Source: an uncultured Mucilaginibacter sp. (GTDB lineage: Bacteria; Bacteroidota; Bacteroidia; Sphingobacteriales; Sphingobacteriaceae). Taken from it: DNA of 21,175 bases. Made by a program: the position numbers and the translations under genes. How positions within the stretch are numbered: position 1 is the stretch's first letter; every line of letters begins with the position of its first letter. The DNA lies in contig NZ_CAMLOV010000090.1 in the NCBI RefSeq assembly GCF_946481715.1, positions 1 through 21,175 on the forward strand. Reading direction: 5' to 3'. Of the stretch, positions 8,449 to 17,549 are shown piece by piece. Below the pieces are notes generated by a model. It saw only the letters and a list, made by a program, of their open reading frames with translations. It ran no database searches and was not told where the DNA came from.

Positions 8449-8486
8449 AAAGGGCGCGCTGTAAATAAATACGGCGCGCCTTTTTT
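8447..8486. terminator. Bidirectional terminator between convergent genes
   Basis: A GC-rich stem (AAAAAGG-CGCGC with GCGCGCCTTTTT, one bulged G) is flanked by an A-run on the left and a T-run on the right. It can therefore end transcripts both from the secreted paralog (plus) and from the SlyD-like gene (minus). Confidence 0.8.
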
Positions 8487-8504
8487 ATGCTTTAAGCTTT
8501 CTGT

Positions 8505-9005
8505 TTAGTGATGGTGATGCCCATCGGGGCCGTGTGCGTGGCCATGAGAAAGCTCCTCGGGCGTAGCCGGGCGAACGTTTAGTATCTCCCCTTTAAAGTG
8601 CAGCTCCTGGCCAGCCATTGGGTGGTTAAGGTCTACAATTACCGAATCTTCGGTAACCGATACTACCTGCCCCTGGAAACGGTTGCCGTTGTTATCCTGT
8701 AATGGCAATACCTCGCCAATTTGCGGTATCTCGGTACCCGCAAACATATCTTTTGGCAAATTAGCTACTGCTTCTTCGTCAAACTCGCCGTATCCTTCTG
8801 CTGCGGCTATACGAAAATCATAAGTATCACCGGTTGATAGGGTGCTTAAATTCTCTTCAAATTTTGGTATCATTTGGCCTGCGCCAAACAAAAAAGTTAG
8901 TGGCTGCTCTTGTGTTGCGCTTTCTGCCAACCCTTCGCTGCCGTCTTCCTGTTTAACATACAAATCGTATGTTAATGATACTACGTGTTGTGGTTCAATT
9001 TTCAT
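8505..9005 (-). CDS. slyD: SlyD-like FKBP-type peptidyl-prolyl cis-trans isomerase
   Basis: The 166-residue protein follows the SlyD plan: an FKBP core with LTFLFGAGQMIPKFE and GYGEFDEE, an inserted-in-flap chaperone domain (about 75-122), a return strand DLNHPMAGQELHFKGEI, then a short His-rich tail (HGHAHG, then HHHH at the end). SlyD catalyses proline cis/trans isomerisation and acts as a folding chaperone in the cytoplasm; its His tail binds Ni/Zn in species where it serves metallocentre assembly. No hydrogenase or urease gene is nearby, so a general folding role is more likely here. There is no signal peptide. It may share a transcript with the YyaL-like gene upstream (85-base gap), although a separate promoter cannot be excluded. 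Confidence 0.93.
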   Translation of the reverse strand: MKIEPQHVVSLTYDLYVKQEDGSEGLAESATQEQPLTFLFGAGQMIPKFEENLSTLSTGDTYDFRIAAAEGYGEFDEEAVANLPKDMFAGTEIPQIGEVLPLQDNNGNRFQGQVVSVTEDSVIVDLNHPMAGQELHFKGEILNVRPATPEELSHGHAHGPDGHHHH

Positions 9006-9089
9006 TATTATGATTATTCGTTAACGATTTGAATTAACGGAAATTCACTGCCCTGTTTTGTTTATGGCAATGGTTTCGCTTACTGTTTA

Positions 9090-11123
9090 TTATATAATAG
9101 AATCTTTATTTATTTGTTTTAACGCATCGGCCACATTATCCACAGGCAGGCTGCATGTTTTATCCCTGCAGATGTAAATGCGGGTATTCCCGTCATACTT
9201 ATCCTGCAACAAAGGTAATGTTCCTTTTTTACCGCCCAATATTATTTTATTGGGGATGTAATTTTGTTCCAGTTGTTTACGCAGGCTTTGGTACTCATCG
9301 CCCGTAATGGCAACCTCATAAGTACCAAACACCTCATCCAGCAAAAGCGCTGTCCAGTTGCCATAGGCGGTGCTGTATTTGGTTAAATGAGGAACAATAT
9401 TGCGCAGCATTTGGGCAGCTATTTCGTGGTATTCTTCGTGGTCAAAAAATAGCCCCAGTTTTTTAAGGTTACGCGCCATTACCGAATTAGACGCAGGTAT
9501 CACCCCATCCATGATCTCCGATTTACGGGCAATGAGGTGCTGGTCGTCATCTGCCGTATAATAAAACATCCCAAGGTGCTTATCGTAGTAATGCAGGATG
9601 GCGTAATCGGCGATGCCTTTTGCATGGGTAAGCCATTCCTCGTTAAACGTAACTTCATACAGCGCAATAAAAGCATCCACCATGTTGGCGTAATCATCTA
9701 AAAAGGTGGCAATAGGTTCATGGTCGCCGTTGGGGAGTACTACAGGCTCTTTAAATATGCGCAGCAATTTATCGCCCGAAAGCAAGTTGCCGGTAATGAA
9801 ATCCGCATTTTTTAAAGCCAATTCCAAATAGGCCGGCTCATCAAAGGCGCGGTAAGCATCGCAAAGCCCTTTCAACATCAGCCCATTCCAGGAGGCCAGG
9901 ATCTTATTATCCAGCCCCGGGCGGATGCGCGTACTGCGGGCCTCAAAAACCTTTTGGCGCGAGGCGTTGATACGGTTGAGCATATCCTCCACCTGCAAAC
10001 CCAAAATCGCAGCCAGCTCTTCATCCCCTTCCCTACGGAAGAAAACGTTGGACTGCTCTTCCTCCCAATTGCCGGCATCGGTAACGTGGTAGTAAATGCA
10101 GAACAGCTGCGCTTCCTCTCCCAATATCTCCTCCAGTTCCGCCTTTGTAAAAATATAAAACTTGCCCTCCTTGCCTTCGCTGTCGGCATCCAATGCTGAG
10201 TAAAAGCCATACTCGGGCGAGGTTAATTCGCGCTTTACAAAGCTTATAATTTCATCCGCAATGGTTTTATAAAGCGGATCCGGGTTCCAGGTATAGGCCT
10301 CGGAGTAGAGGCTGAGAAGCTGGCCGTTATCATACAGCATTTTTTCGAAATGCGGCACATGCCAAACGCCATCAACCGCGTAGCGGGCAAAACCTCCGCC
10401 AATATGATCATAAATGCCACCGAAAGCCATTTTGTTCAAGGTCAGTTTCGCCAGATCGGCAACGCTTTCGTCTTGCATTAAATGGGCATAGCGAATCAAA
10501 AACAGCCAGTTATTCGGCATCGGAAATTTTGGTGCCGACCCGAACCCGCCTTCCTCCTCATCAAAATAGCGTTTCCAGCTCTTCATAATCACTTCCAGGT
10601 CGGCTTTGCTGTATTCGGGCTGTTCGTGCACAAAGGCAACGGATTCGTATTGTTTGATGCCATCGGTAAGGCGCACGGCATAATCTTCGGCCTCCTCAGG
10701 TTTGGTTTTGTAGAAATCGGCCAGGTTAAAAAGCAGGCTCGTCCAGTCGTTTTTACGGAAGTAGGTGCCGCCGTAAATAGGGCGCTGGTCGGGCAGGCAG
10801 ATACAGTTTAACGGCCAGCCTCCCCTGCCGCTCATCAGTTGTACGGCACTCATGTATATCTGGTCAACATCGGGGCGCTCCTCCCTGTCGACTTTAATAC
10901 ATACAAAATACTCGTTCATCACCGCCGCTACTGCCTCGTCCTCAAAGCTCTCATGCTCCATTACATGGCACCAGTGGCATGCCGAGTAACCGATGCTTAC
11001 CAGTATCAGTTTATTCTCTTCTTTGGCTTTATGCAAAGCCTCTGGCCCCCACGGGTACCAGTTAACCGGGTTATTGGCGTGCTGTAATAAATATGGGGAG
11101 GTGGAATTGGCGAGGCGATTCAT
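9090..11123 (-). CDS. yyaL: YyaL/SPATA20-type thioredoxin-fold (DUF255) protein
   Basis: The 677-residue protein begins with the hallmark of this family, [20 protein letters not shown], and has a thioredoxin-like DUF255 domain with the active-site-like pair C49-H-W-C52 ([14 protein letters not shown]). The motif [22 protein letters not shown] follows. The remainder (about 190-560) resembles the (alpha/alpha)6 barrel of N-acylglucosamine 2-epimerase-type enzymes ([31 protein letters not shown]). The length is usual for the family. It lacks a signal peptide and is presumably cytoplasmic. The biochemical function of the family is not firmly established; redox or sugar-related activity is inferred from folds. 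It lies upstream of, and in the same orientation as, the SlyD-like gene. Confidence 0.92.
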   Translation of the reverse strand: MNRLANSTSPYLLQHANNPVNWYPWGPEALHKAKEENKLILVSIGYSACHWCHVMEHESFEDEAVAAVMNEYFVCIKVDREERPDVDQIYMSAVQLMSGRGGWPLNCICLPDQRPIYGGTYFRKNDWTSLLFNLADFYKTKPEEAEDYAVRLTDGIKQYESVAFVHEQPEYSKADLEVIMKSWKRYFDEEEGGFGSAPKFPMPNNWLFLIRYAHLMQDESVADLAKLTLNKMAFGGIYDHIGGGFARYAVDGVWHVPHFEKMLYDNGQLLSLYSEAYTWNPDPLYKTIADEIISFVKRELTSPEYGFYSALDADSEGKEGKFYIFTKAELEEILGEEAQLFCIYYHVTDAGNWEEEQSNVFFRREGDEELAAILGLQVEDMLNRINASRQKVFEARSTRIRPGLDNKILASWNGLMLKGLCDAYRAFDEPAYLELALKNADFITGNLLSGDKLLRIFKEPVVLPNGDHEPIATFLDDYANMVDAFIALYEVTFNEEWLTHAKGIADYAILHYYDKHLGMFYYTADDDQHLIARKSEIMDGVIPASNSVMARNLKKLGLFFDHEEYHEIAAQMLRNIVPHLTKYSTAYGNWTALLLDEVFGTYEVAITGDEYQSLRKQLEQNYIPNKIILGGKKGTLPLLQDKYDGNTRIYICRDKTCSLPVDNVADALKQINKDSII

Positions 11124-11247
11124 GAGGGTAGCTATATGTTATATTACAAACAACGGCAAGTATAGTTGTAATTATTGCAAAATGCTAAGGCAGCGTAAAA
11201 GCGTGAAAATATTTACAAATACAAAATCAATAAACTTTCATTAGTTA

Positions 11248-11276
11248 TTGAAAATTCAATAAATTAGTTACATTTG
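11248..11276 (+). promoter_or_regulatory. Bacteroidota-type promoter of the DUF4166 gene
   Basis: A TTG (-33 element) at 11248-11250 and TACATTTG at 11269-11276, which fits the -7 consensus TAnnTTTG exactly, are separated by 18 bases. The ATG follows 22 bases later. This is the cleanest promoter match in the window. Confidence 0.7.
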
Positions 11277-11298
11277 CCATAGAAAAGATTTCAGATAA

Positions 11299-12258
11299 AT
11301 GACTAACACCACCAAACTCAAATACGCCAAAACCATTATGTTTTTGGCCGCTTTATACAATATCTTTTGGGGAGCGGTAATATCTGCCTACCCGCAAATA
11401 CTCCTCTTCGGCAACCCGCCAACGGATTTTTTGCTCATCATCCTGCGTTGCGTAGGTATGCTGGTAGGCGTTTACGGCATCGCTTACTACTTCGCCTCGC
11501 GCGATCCGAATACCTACTGGCCGTTGATTTTAGTCGGCTGGATTGGTAAGTTGCTGGGGCCAATCGGTTCTGTGTATTATATCATATTAGGTAAACTGAC
11601 GCCGGATTTTTTCTGGGTGAATGTGTTTAACGATATTATTTGGCTGTACCCCTTTGGCTGGGTTATATATATGGCGGTGAAGGGCCAACTCCCAGGGGTG
11701 AGCCGGTCAAAAAATGGCTCGCTTTACCAGCAGTTGCTGGGCGATGCTTTTGACAATCTCTCGCCCAATTTACATGCTTTCCATAGGTCGGAGAGCTGTA
11801 TTATGGCTGTTGGCGAATTTAAAGTAACCAGGGGCAAGGGTTTTTTCAACAAACTGTTTGCCAACATTGCCGATTTGCCCATGGATAATGATGCTGCCGA
11901 AGCAGAACTTATTGTAACGCCGTTACCCGGCAAAGAAACCTGGAGCCGCAGGCTTGGCGATAAAAAAGTTATTTCTAAACAATGGCTTTCGGGCGGTTTG
12001 TTGATAGAGCGTTTTAAAGTGGTTAACATCTACCTATGTGCAGAAGTGGTTGATGGCGACCTTATCATTTACGACGCAGCTGCCACGGTGCTGGGCATTG
12101 CACTGCCGCCCTTTTTTACCCCAACAGTGATGGCGATAGGCAAAGATGTTGGCGACAAGGTGTCGGTAAACGTAGAAATTGGCTTTAAGCCCTTTGGCAG
12201 GATCATTAATTACCAGGGACTGGTGAAAGTTGTGGACGGAATCAGTAACGCCACTTAA
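11299..12258 (+). CDS. Four-TM membrane domain fused to DUF4166
   Basis: The 319-residue protein has an N-terminal membrane part with four hydrophobic helices (about 10-30, 43-63, 72-95 and 103-125). From about residue 140 comes a DUF4166-like domain, recognisable from YQQLLGDAFDNLSPNLHAFH, GKGFFNKLF, the TWSRRLGDK stretch, LLIERFKV and the closing FGRIINYQGLVKV. DUF4166 is often found alone or attached to NAD-binding/saccharopine-dehydrogenase-like proteins; its function is unknown. Here the DUF4166 part would lie on one membrane face. It has its own promoter and is followed 39 bases later by the small Cys-rich gene, which appears to start from a separate promoter. The domain call is from memory of the family pattern. 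Confidence 0.8.
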   Translation: MTNTTKLKYAKTIMFLAALYNIFWGAVISAYPQILLFGNPPTDFLLIILRCVGMLVGVYGIAYYFASRDPNTYWPLILVGWIGKLLGPIGSVYYIILGKLTPDFFWVNVFNDIIWLYPFGWVIYMAVKGQLPGVSRSKNGSLYQQLLGDAFDNLSPNLHAFHRSESCIMAVGEFKVTRGKGFFNKLFANIADLPMDNDAAEAELIVTPLPGKETWSRRLGDKKVISKQWLSGGLLIERFKVVNIYLCAEVVDGDLIIYDAAATVLGIALPPFFTPTVMAIGKDVGDKVSVNVEIGFKPFGRIINYQGLVKVVDGISNAT

Positions 12259-12285
12259 AGCATCGCCTTTTTAGCAGTTAAATCA

Positions 12286-12293
12286 TATATTTG
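12286..12293 (+). promoter_or_regulatory. -7 box directly in front of the Cys-rich gene
   Basis: TATATTTG fits TAnnTTTG exactly and ends four bases before the GTG start codon. The -33 side is only a T-rich stretch (12268-12272). If used, transcription would begin at or next to the start codon, giving a leaderless mRNA. Confidence 0.45.
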
Positions 12294-12297
12294 CCCC

Positions 12298-12612
12298 GTG
12301 AAATATCTCTGCTTCCTTTTTTCGGTGTACGTAATGCTGCTTTCGGTAAGGCCCTGCTGCGCCGACGACTGTGTTGCAAGACCCATCGTCGAAAAAGAAA
12401 TAGCAGGCAAAAACACACCATCCGATAACGACTGCCGCGGCTGCTCTCCATTTTTCGCCTGCGGCACCTGTGCGGGCTTCACGCTGGCCAACCGGGTTAT
12501 CAGTATGGAACATACAACTGCGGAGATCGTTGTGGAGCATAACTCCGCCTATAAACAACCGGCCCTAAAACCTGTTACCCTCTCTATTTGGCAACCGCCC
12601 CAATTAAGTTAA
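12298..12612 (+). CDS. Small exported Cys-rich protein, DUF6660-like
   Basis: The 104-residue protein is read from a GTG start. The opening MKYLCFLFSVYVMLLSVRPC fits the usual start of DUF6660-like proteins, and the next in-frame ATG (residue 13) would cut the hydrophobic signal segment. After the signal come several cysteines (CC at 20-21, C25, then CRGC, ACGTC), a pattern suited to metal binding or disulfides. DUF6660-like genes in Bacteroidota commonly stand next to a TonB-dependent receptor, as here (57-base gap). A role in metal handling with that receptor is inference. The family call rests on size, signal peptide, CSPFF-x-C-x-x-C pattern and context, not on a search. Confidence 0.7.
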   Translation: MKYLCFLFSVYVMLLSVRPCCADDCVARPIVEKEIAGKNTPSDNDCRGCSPFFACGTCAGFTLANRVISMEHTTAEIVVEHNSAYKQPALKPVTLSIWQPPQLS

Positions 12613-12669
12613 TACCTTATCAAAAGCCATCATGGCTAAAATCGTATTAATTTAAACCAACATTTTCAA

Positions 12670-14856
12670 ATGAAAAAATTCATCGTGCTTACCATAGCAC
12701 TGCTTTATACTGTTATAGCTCACTCGCAAAATACTTTTAAGGCCATAGTTAAGGATGCCAAAACCATGCAGCCGCTTATTGGCGCTACAGCGCTGTTGCA
12801 AAGCGGCAACAAGGGTACATCTGCAGATACATCTGGGCTGGTTATCATACCAAATGTCCCCAACGGCAAGCAGGTTATTGTGTACCGGTATGTGGGCTAC
12901 CAAACACTTACCGATACCTTAAGTCTCCCGCTCGCGCAAACCCAACCGATGCTTATACTGCTCACACCCGAAGGTAAAGGCGATGGCGAAGAACTGGAAG
13001 AAGTGGTAATAGGCGCTACCCGCAGCAGCCGTACCATCGCCAACATCCCTACCCGCCTTGAGGTAATTGCCGGGGAAGAAATTGACGAAAAGGGCAACAT
13101 GAAACCCGGCGATATCCGCATGATTTTAGCCGAAAGCACGGGCATACAAACCCAGCAAACATCGGCCACCAGCGGCAATGCCAGCATCCGCATACAGGGG
13201 CTGGATGGCAAATACACCCAAATCATCCGCGATGGTTTCCCGCTATACTCCGGCTTTTCGGGTGGCCTGGGGCTGCTGCAAATTGCCCCGCTCGACCTGA
13301 AGCAAGTGGAGGTGATCAAAGGCTCCTCTTCTACCCTGTATGGCGGCGGCGCTATTGCCGGGCTGGTAAACCTGGTATCAAAGGTACCAACCAATGAACG
13401 GCAGCTCAGCTTCCTACTAAACGGGACATCGGCCCTGGGCTTGGATGCAAGCGGTTTTTACGCCGAAAAATTCAAAAAAACGGGTCTTACTGTTTACGCC
13501 GCGTACAACCATGGCACAGCATACGATCCGGCAGGCATCGACCTTACCGCTATTCCCAAATACAACCGCTTAACGCTTAACCCTAAATTATTCCTCTATC
13601 TTAATAATAAAACCGATCTCAACATCGGTATAAACAGCACCTTAGAAAACCGCATAGGCGGCGACCTGCATTACATTGAAGGCGATGGCGATGCGCAACA
13701 CACCTACTTCGAACAAAATAAAACAAGCCGCCACAGCAGCCAAACAACCTTGAATACCCACCTGAACGATAAGGAAACACTGCAATTTAAAAACAGCGTA
13801 AGCTATTTTAACCGTACCATCAACCTGCCCGATTATACATTCGCCGGTGTGCAGCTGTCTACCTACAGCGAAGCTAATTACACTTATAAAGGCGCCAAAA
13901 CTGACTGGGTTGCCGGCATTAATTACCTCAGCGATAATTTCAGCGAAGATAAAACCAGCAGTTTTGCACTGCGCAGTTATAATTATAAAACCATTGGCGC
14001 ATTTGTGCAAAACACCTGGGATATTAGCGACAAATTCATCCTCGAATCGGGTTTACGCGGCGATCACCATAACCAATACGGTTTCTTTTTCCTGCCGCGT
14101 ATTTCGGGCTTGTGGAAAATAAGCCCGGAGGTTTCTACCCGCCTTGGCGGCGGATTAGGCTATAAAGCGCCAAATGTGTTTACCGAAGATGCCGAACGTA
14201 TACAGTTCCGCAACGTACTGCCGATAGATGTTAGTAATACGCGCGCCGAACGCTCTTACGGTGCCAACTATGATATTAATTACCGCACGGGCTTGTTTGA
14301 CAACCGCGTTAGCTTCAGCATTAACCAGTTATTTTTTTACACCCGGGTAGAGCACCCTATCCTGCTAAGCGCTTTGCCAAACGGCACCCTGCAATACCAG
14401 CAGCCTCCCGGCGACCTGAACACCAAAGGCACCGAAACCAACATCAAACTCACGTATAACAACTTTAAGCTGTTTATGGGCTACACCTTTGCACACGTTA
14501 CCCAGCACACAGGCAACACTATCAGTGCTTACCCGTTGGTATCAAAACACCGGCTGAATAACGTGTTGTTGTACGAGATCCCTGAGAAACTGAAAATTGG
14601 TTTGGAGGCTTACTATTTTAGCCCGCAGTTGTTAAATGATGGCAAAACGGGGGAAAGTTACTGGACAACCGGGCTAATGGCTGAAAAAATATGGCCACGG
14701 TTTTCACTCTTCATCAACTTTGAAAACCTGACAGATACCCGGCAAACGCGGTTCGATAGCATTTATACGGGCAGCATCACCAACCCGAATTTCAGGGATA
14801 TATATGCCCCGCTGGATGGTTTTGTGGTGAATGGAGGGATTAAGGTGAGGTTGTAA
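12670..14856 (+). CDS. TonB-dependent receptor with carboxypeptidase-regulatory domain
   Basis: The 728-residue outer-membrane receptor has a signal peptide (about 1-19, ending in AHS before QN) and a carboxypeptidase-regulatory-like domain (about 22-100). A TonB-box-like stretch (LEEVVIGATRS, about 111-121) and a plug domain (about 125-235) follow, with IRIQGLDGKYTQIIRDG and VEVIKGSSSTLYGGGAIAG. The 22-strand-type barrel runs to the C-terminus (VNGGIKVRL). The plug is of the FepA/BtuB/FecA-type small-ligand class, not the SusC class, and no SusD partner is present. The adjacent DUF6660-like Cys-rich protein suggests a metal or metal-complex ligand (inference). The two genes probably form an operon. 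No obvious Fur or Zur box was recognised upstream. Confidence 0.92.
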   Translation: MKKFIVLTIALLYTVIAHSQNTFKAIVKDAKTMQPLIGATALLQSGNKGTSADTSGLVIIPNVPNGKQVIVYRYVGYQTLTDTLSLPLAQTQPMLILLTPEGKGDGEELEEVVIGATRSSRTIANIPTRLEVIAGEEIDEKGNMKPGDIRMILAESTGIQTQQTSATSGNASIRIQGLDGKYTQIIRDGFPLYSGFSGGLGLLQIAPLDLKQVEVIKGSSSTLYGGGAIAGLVNLVSKVPTNERQLSFLLNGTSALGLDASGFYAEKFKKTGLTVYAAYNHGTAYDPAGIDLTAIPKYNRLTLNPKLFLYLNNKTDLNIGINSTLENRIGGDLHYIEGDGDAQHTYFEQNKTSRHSSQTTLNTHLNDKETLQFKNSVSYFNRTINLPDYTFAGVQLSTYSEANYTYKGAKTDWVAGINYLSDNFSEDKTSSFALRSYNYKTIGAFVQNTWDISDKFILESGLRGDHHNQYGFFFLPRISGLWKISPEVSTRLGGGLGYKAPNVFTEDAERIQFRNVLPIDVSNTRAERSYGANYDINYRTGLFDNRVSFSINQLFFYTRVEHPILLSALPNGTLQYQQPPGDLNTKGTETNIKLTYNNFKLFMGYTFAHVTQHTGNTISAYPLVSKHRLNNVLLYEIPEKLKIGLEAYYFSPQLLNDGKTGESYWTTGLMAEKIWPRFSLFINFENLTDTRQTRFDSIYTGSITNPNFRDIYAPLDGFVVNGGIKVRL

Positions 14857-14876
14857 CAGGAACGCTGTTTCATTAA

Positions 14877-14993
14877 CCACAAAGGGCTCAAAGAGAGCAT
14901 CACAAAGGGCGCAAAGTCCTTAAAGTTGTACGCGTTTTCTTTGAGCTCTTTGTGTCTATACTCCATGCAAGTCTTATTGCTCTTTGTGTTTAA
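14877..14993. repeat. CACAAAG-rich inverted-repeat element
   Basis: Arms at 14877-14894 and 14938-14955 are inverted copies matching at 16 of 18 bases. Extra copies of the core (CACAAAG at 14912-14918, CTTTGTGT at 14981-14989) lie between and beyond them. The element fills the gap between the receptor and helicase genes. I know similar CACAAAG/CTTTGTG intergenic repeats from other Bacteroidota genomes; dispersal here is untested. There is no coding potential. Confidence 0.5.
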
Positions 14994-15105
14994 ATCGCCA
15001 TTATACCAACCCCTCTCTAATAATGTTAGCATTTTTTAAACTGCTTTATCTTCCCTTTTCACCCTAAAACCTTAATTTCGCCTTTTAAGAAAAGAGGAAC
15101 TGGAT

Positions 15106-17400
15106 TTGGATTACTTACAAGGGCTAAACCCCGAACAAAAGGCTGCCGTATTGCAAATTAAAGGCCCGGTGATGATCATCGCCGGCGCAGGCTCGGGCAA
15201 AACACGCGTTATTACTTACCGGGTTGCCCACCTCATCCGCAGCGGGGTAGATTCGTTTAACATACTGGTACTTACCTTTACCAACAAGGCCGCCCGCGAA
15301 ATGCGCGAGCGTATCAACCATATTTGTGGCCCCGAAGCAAAAAACATCTGGATGGGTACCTTCCACTCTGTTTTTGCAAAATTACTGCGGGTTGAGGCCG
15401 ATAAAATTGGCTACCCAAGCAACTTCACCATTTACGATACCGACGACAGCAAAAGCGTGCTCCGCGCCATCCTCAAGGAAATGAACCTGGACGATAAGCT
15501 GTACGCCGTAAACTTTGTACTCAACCGCATCTCTGCAGCAAAAAACAACCTTGTTGGCTGGCAGGAATACCAGCAAAACGACCAGATACAGGCCGACGAC
15601 CACGGCGGCGGCCGCGGTATGCTGGGTACCATCTATCAAACCTATGTGCAGCGCTGCTACCGCGCCGGTGCTATGGATTTTGACGACCTGCTTTTTAAAA
15701 CTAACGAACTTTTAAAGCTCCATCCCGAAGTGCTGAATAAATACCAGCACAAGTTTAAATACCTGATGGTGGATGAGTACCAGGATACTAACTTTTCGCA
15801 ATACCTGATTGTAAAGCGCCTGGCGGCTGTGAACGAGAACATTTGCGTAGTGGGCGACGATGCACAGAGCATCTATGCCTTCCGCGGGGCAAACATCCAA
15901 AACATCCTCAATTTTGAGAAGGATTACCCCGACCTGAAAGTGTTTAAACTGGAGCAAAACTACCGCTCTACCCAAAACATTGTAAACGTTGCCAACAGCA
16001 TCATTGCCATTAATAAACAGCAACTGAAGAAAAACGTATTCTCGGAAAAAGAGACCGGCGACAAAATAAAAGTAATGCGTGCCTTTAGCGATAACGAAGA
16101 AGGCAAAATGGTGGCCGATACCATTATGCAGGACCGCAGCGCCAACGGCATGAAATGGCACGATTTCGCCATTTTGTACCGTACTAATGCACAGTCGCGT
16201 TCGATGGAGGAGGCTTTGCGGAAGTTAAATATCCCTTATAAAATATACGGGGGCTTATCGTTTTATCAACGCAAGGAGATAAAAGACCTCATCGCCTACT
16301 TCCGCCTTACCTTTAACCCTAATGACGAGGAAGCCCTGAAACGTGTTATCAATTACCCAAAACGTGGTATTGGGGATACAACTGTAGACAGGATCATTGT
16401 GGCGGCCGACAAAAACAACCTCACGCCGTTTGATATTATTTTGCAGCCCAACCGCTATATAGAGAAAGCGCCTGCATCTTTATCCGCCTTTGCGGCTATG
16501 ATACAAAGCTTCCAGGTGTTGGCCAAAAACCAGGGGGCATACGAAGCCGCGCTATACATTGCGCAGCATTCGGGCTTATTAAAAGATTTGTACGAAGATA
16601 AATCTGTAGAAGGGCTTAACCGCTACGAAAACATACAGGAACTGCTGAACGGTATCAAAGAGTTCTCGGAGCGCGAAGATATCGAAGAAAAAGGGCTGGA
16701 TATTTTTATGCAGGATATAGCCTTATTAACTAACGACGATAAGGATAAAAACAAAGACGCCGATACGGTATCGCTCATGACCATCCACTCCTCCAAGGGG
16801 TTGGAGTTTCCGCAGGTATTTGTGGTGGGGCTGGAAGAGAACCTGTTCCCCTCGCAAATGTCCCTCAACTCGCGCAGCGATCTGGAAGAAGAGCGCCGCT
16901 TGTTTTACGTGGCCGTTACCCGCGCCGAGCGCAAGCTCAGCATCAGCTATGCTACCTCCCGTTTCAAGTTCGGTACGCTCATCAACTGCGAGCCGAGCCG
17001 CTTTTTAGATGAAATAGATGCCAAGTACCTCGAACTGGATTTCTCGGCCAAACCTGCGCAAAGCTCATTTTTTGATGATGAGCGCAACGCCTGGAGCCGT
17101 AAACCCGATACAAAAGGCGATACATTCTCAAAACCGAAGGTTGCCACTACGCCCCCGCCGGTTAAAACAACTTCCATACTGGCCAAAGCGCATGTGGTAT
17201 CTAAGGATTTCAGGGTTTCTGATACCTCCAACCTGCAGGTGGGCATGCAGGTAGAGCACGAACGCTTTGGGTTTGGCAAGGTAATTAACCTGGAAGGCAA
17301 CAAGCCCGACGTAAAAGCAACAATATTCTTTAAGGAAATTGGGCAGAAGCAATTGTTGCTGAAGTTTGCAAAACTGAGCATCATAAACGGGATAGAGTAA
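15106..17400 (+). CDS. pcrA: UvrD/PcrA-type superfamily 1A DNA helicase
   Basis: The 764-residue 3'-5' helicase has the full motif set: Walker A AGAGSGKT at 26-33, TFTNKAAREM (Ia), DEYQDT at 223-228 (Walker B), VGDDAQSIYAFRGA (III), LEQNYRST (IV), TIHSSKGLEF (V) and YVAVTRAERKL (VI). The C-terminal 50 residues (from about 712, VGMQVEHERFGFGKV) form the tudor-like domain that in PcrA/UvrD contacts RNA polymerase. The role is nucleotide-excision and mismatch repair, plus clearing of stalled RNA polymerase and replication conflicts. The start is TTG, chosen because MDYLQGLNPEQKAAV matches the usual N-terminus of the family; AGAGGA at 15092-15097 could aid it. A TAATTTCG (15073-15080), one base off the -7 consensus, lies 25 bases upstream. 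Confidence 0.96.
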   Translation: MDYLQGLNPEQKAAVLQIKGPVMIIAGAGSGKTRVITYRVAHLIRSGVDSFNILVLTFTNKAAREMRERINHICGPEAKNIWMGTFHSVFAKLLRVEADKIGYPSNFTIYDTDDSKSVLRAILKEMNLDDKLYAVNFVLNRISAAKNNLVGWQEYQQNDQIQADDHGGGRGMLGTIYQTYVQRCYRAGAMDFDDLLFKTNELLKLHPEVLNKYQHKFKYLMVDEYQDTNFSQYLIVKRLAAVNENICVVGDDAQSIYAFRGANIQNILNFEKDYPDLKVFKLEQNYRSTQNIVNVANSIIAINKQQLKKNVFSEKETGDKIKVMRAFSDNEEGKMVADTIMQDRSANGMKWHDFAILYRTNAQSRSMEEALRKLNIPYKIYGGLSFYQRKEIKDLIAYFRLTFNPNDEEALKRVINYPKRGIGDTTVDRIIVAADKNNLTPFDIILQPNRYIEKAPASLSAFAAMIQSFQVLAKNQGAYEAALYIAQHSGLLKDLYEDKSVEGLNRYENIQELLNGIKEFSEREDIEEKGLDIFMQDIALLTNDDKDKNKDADTVSLMTIHSSKGLEFPQVFVVGLEENLFPSQMSLNSRSDLEEERRLFYVAVTRAERKLSISYATSRFKFGTLINCEPSRFLDEIDAKYLELDFSAKPAQSSFFDDERNAWSRKPDTKGDTFSKPKVATTPPPVKTTSILAKAHVVSKDFRVSDTSNLQVGMQVEHERFGFGKVINLEGNKPDVKATIFFKEIGQKQLLLKFAKLSIINGIE

Positions 17401-17458
17401 CGTTTTATTCCCATCGAGTGTAGAAGTAATTCCACAGTTTTTTCACCTTAGCTTAATG

Positions 17459-17477
17459 TTGTGTTAATATAACGCAA
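17459..17477 (+). promoter_or_regulatory. Candidate operator upstream of the XRE regulator
   Basis: The 19-base interrupted palindrome ttgtgttaatataacgcaa (8-base arms, one mismatch, 3-base centre) lies about 70 bases before the XRE gene. Autoregulation through such a site is typical of XRE regulators but is inferred here. Confidence 0.35.
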
Positions 17478-17549
17478 TGGATGCACTTTTTAATTAATGG
17501 CATTGGATTTGGTTAGTAGTTAATACCCCTTTCCCATTAATTAATTTTT

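Noticed and set aside
9018..9027. Palindrome tcgttaacga upstream of the SlyD-like gene
   Set aside because: A ten-base self-complementary site is expected by chance in this much sequence.
11157..11164. TATACTTG on the minus strand as a promoter of the YyaL-like gene
   Set aside because: It is one base off the -7 consensus and no -33 element lies at the right distance; too weak to list.
12625..12637. 13-base palindrome agccat-c-atggct before the TonB receptor
   Set aside because: It is too short and isolated to separate from chance; no known regulator box matches.
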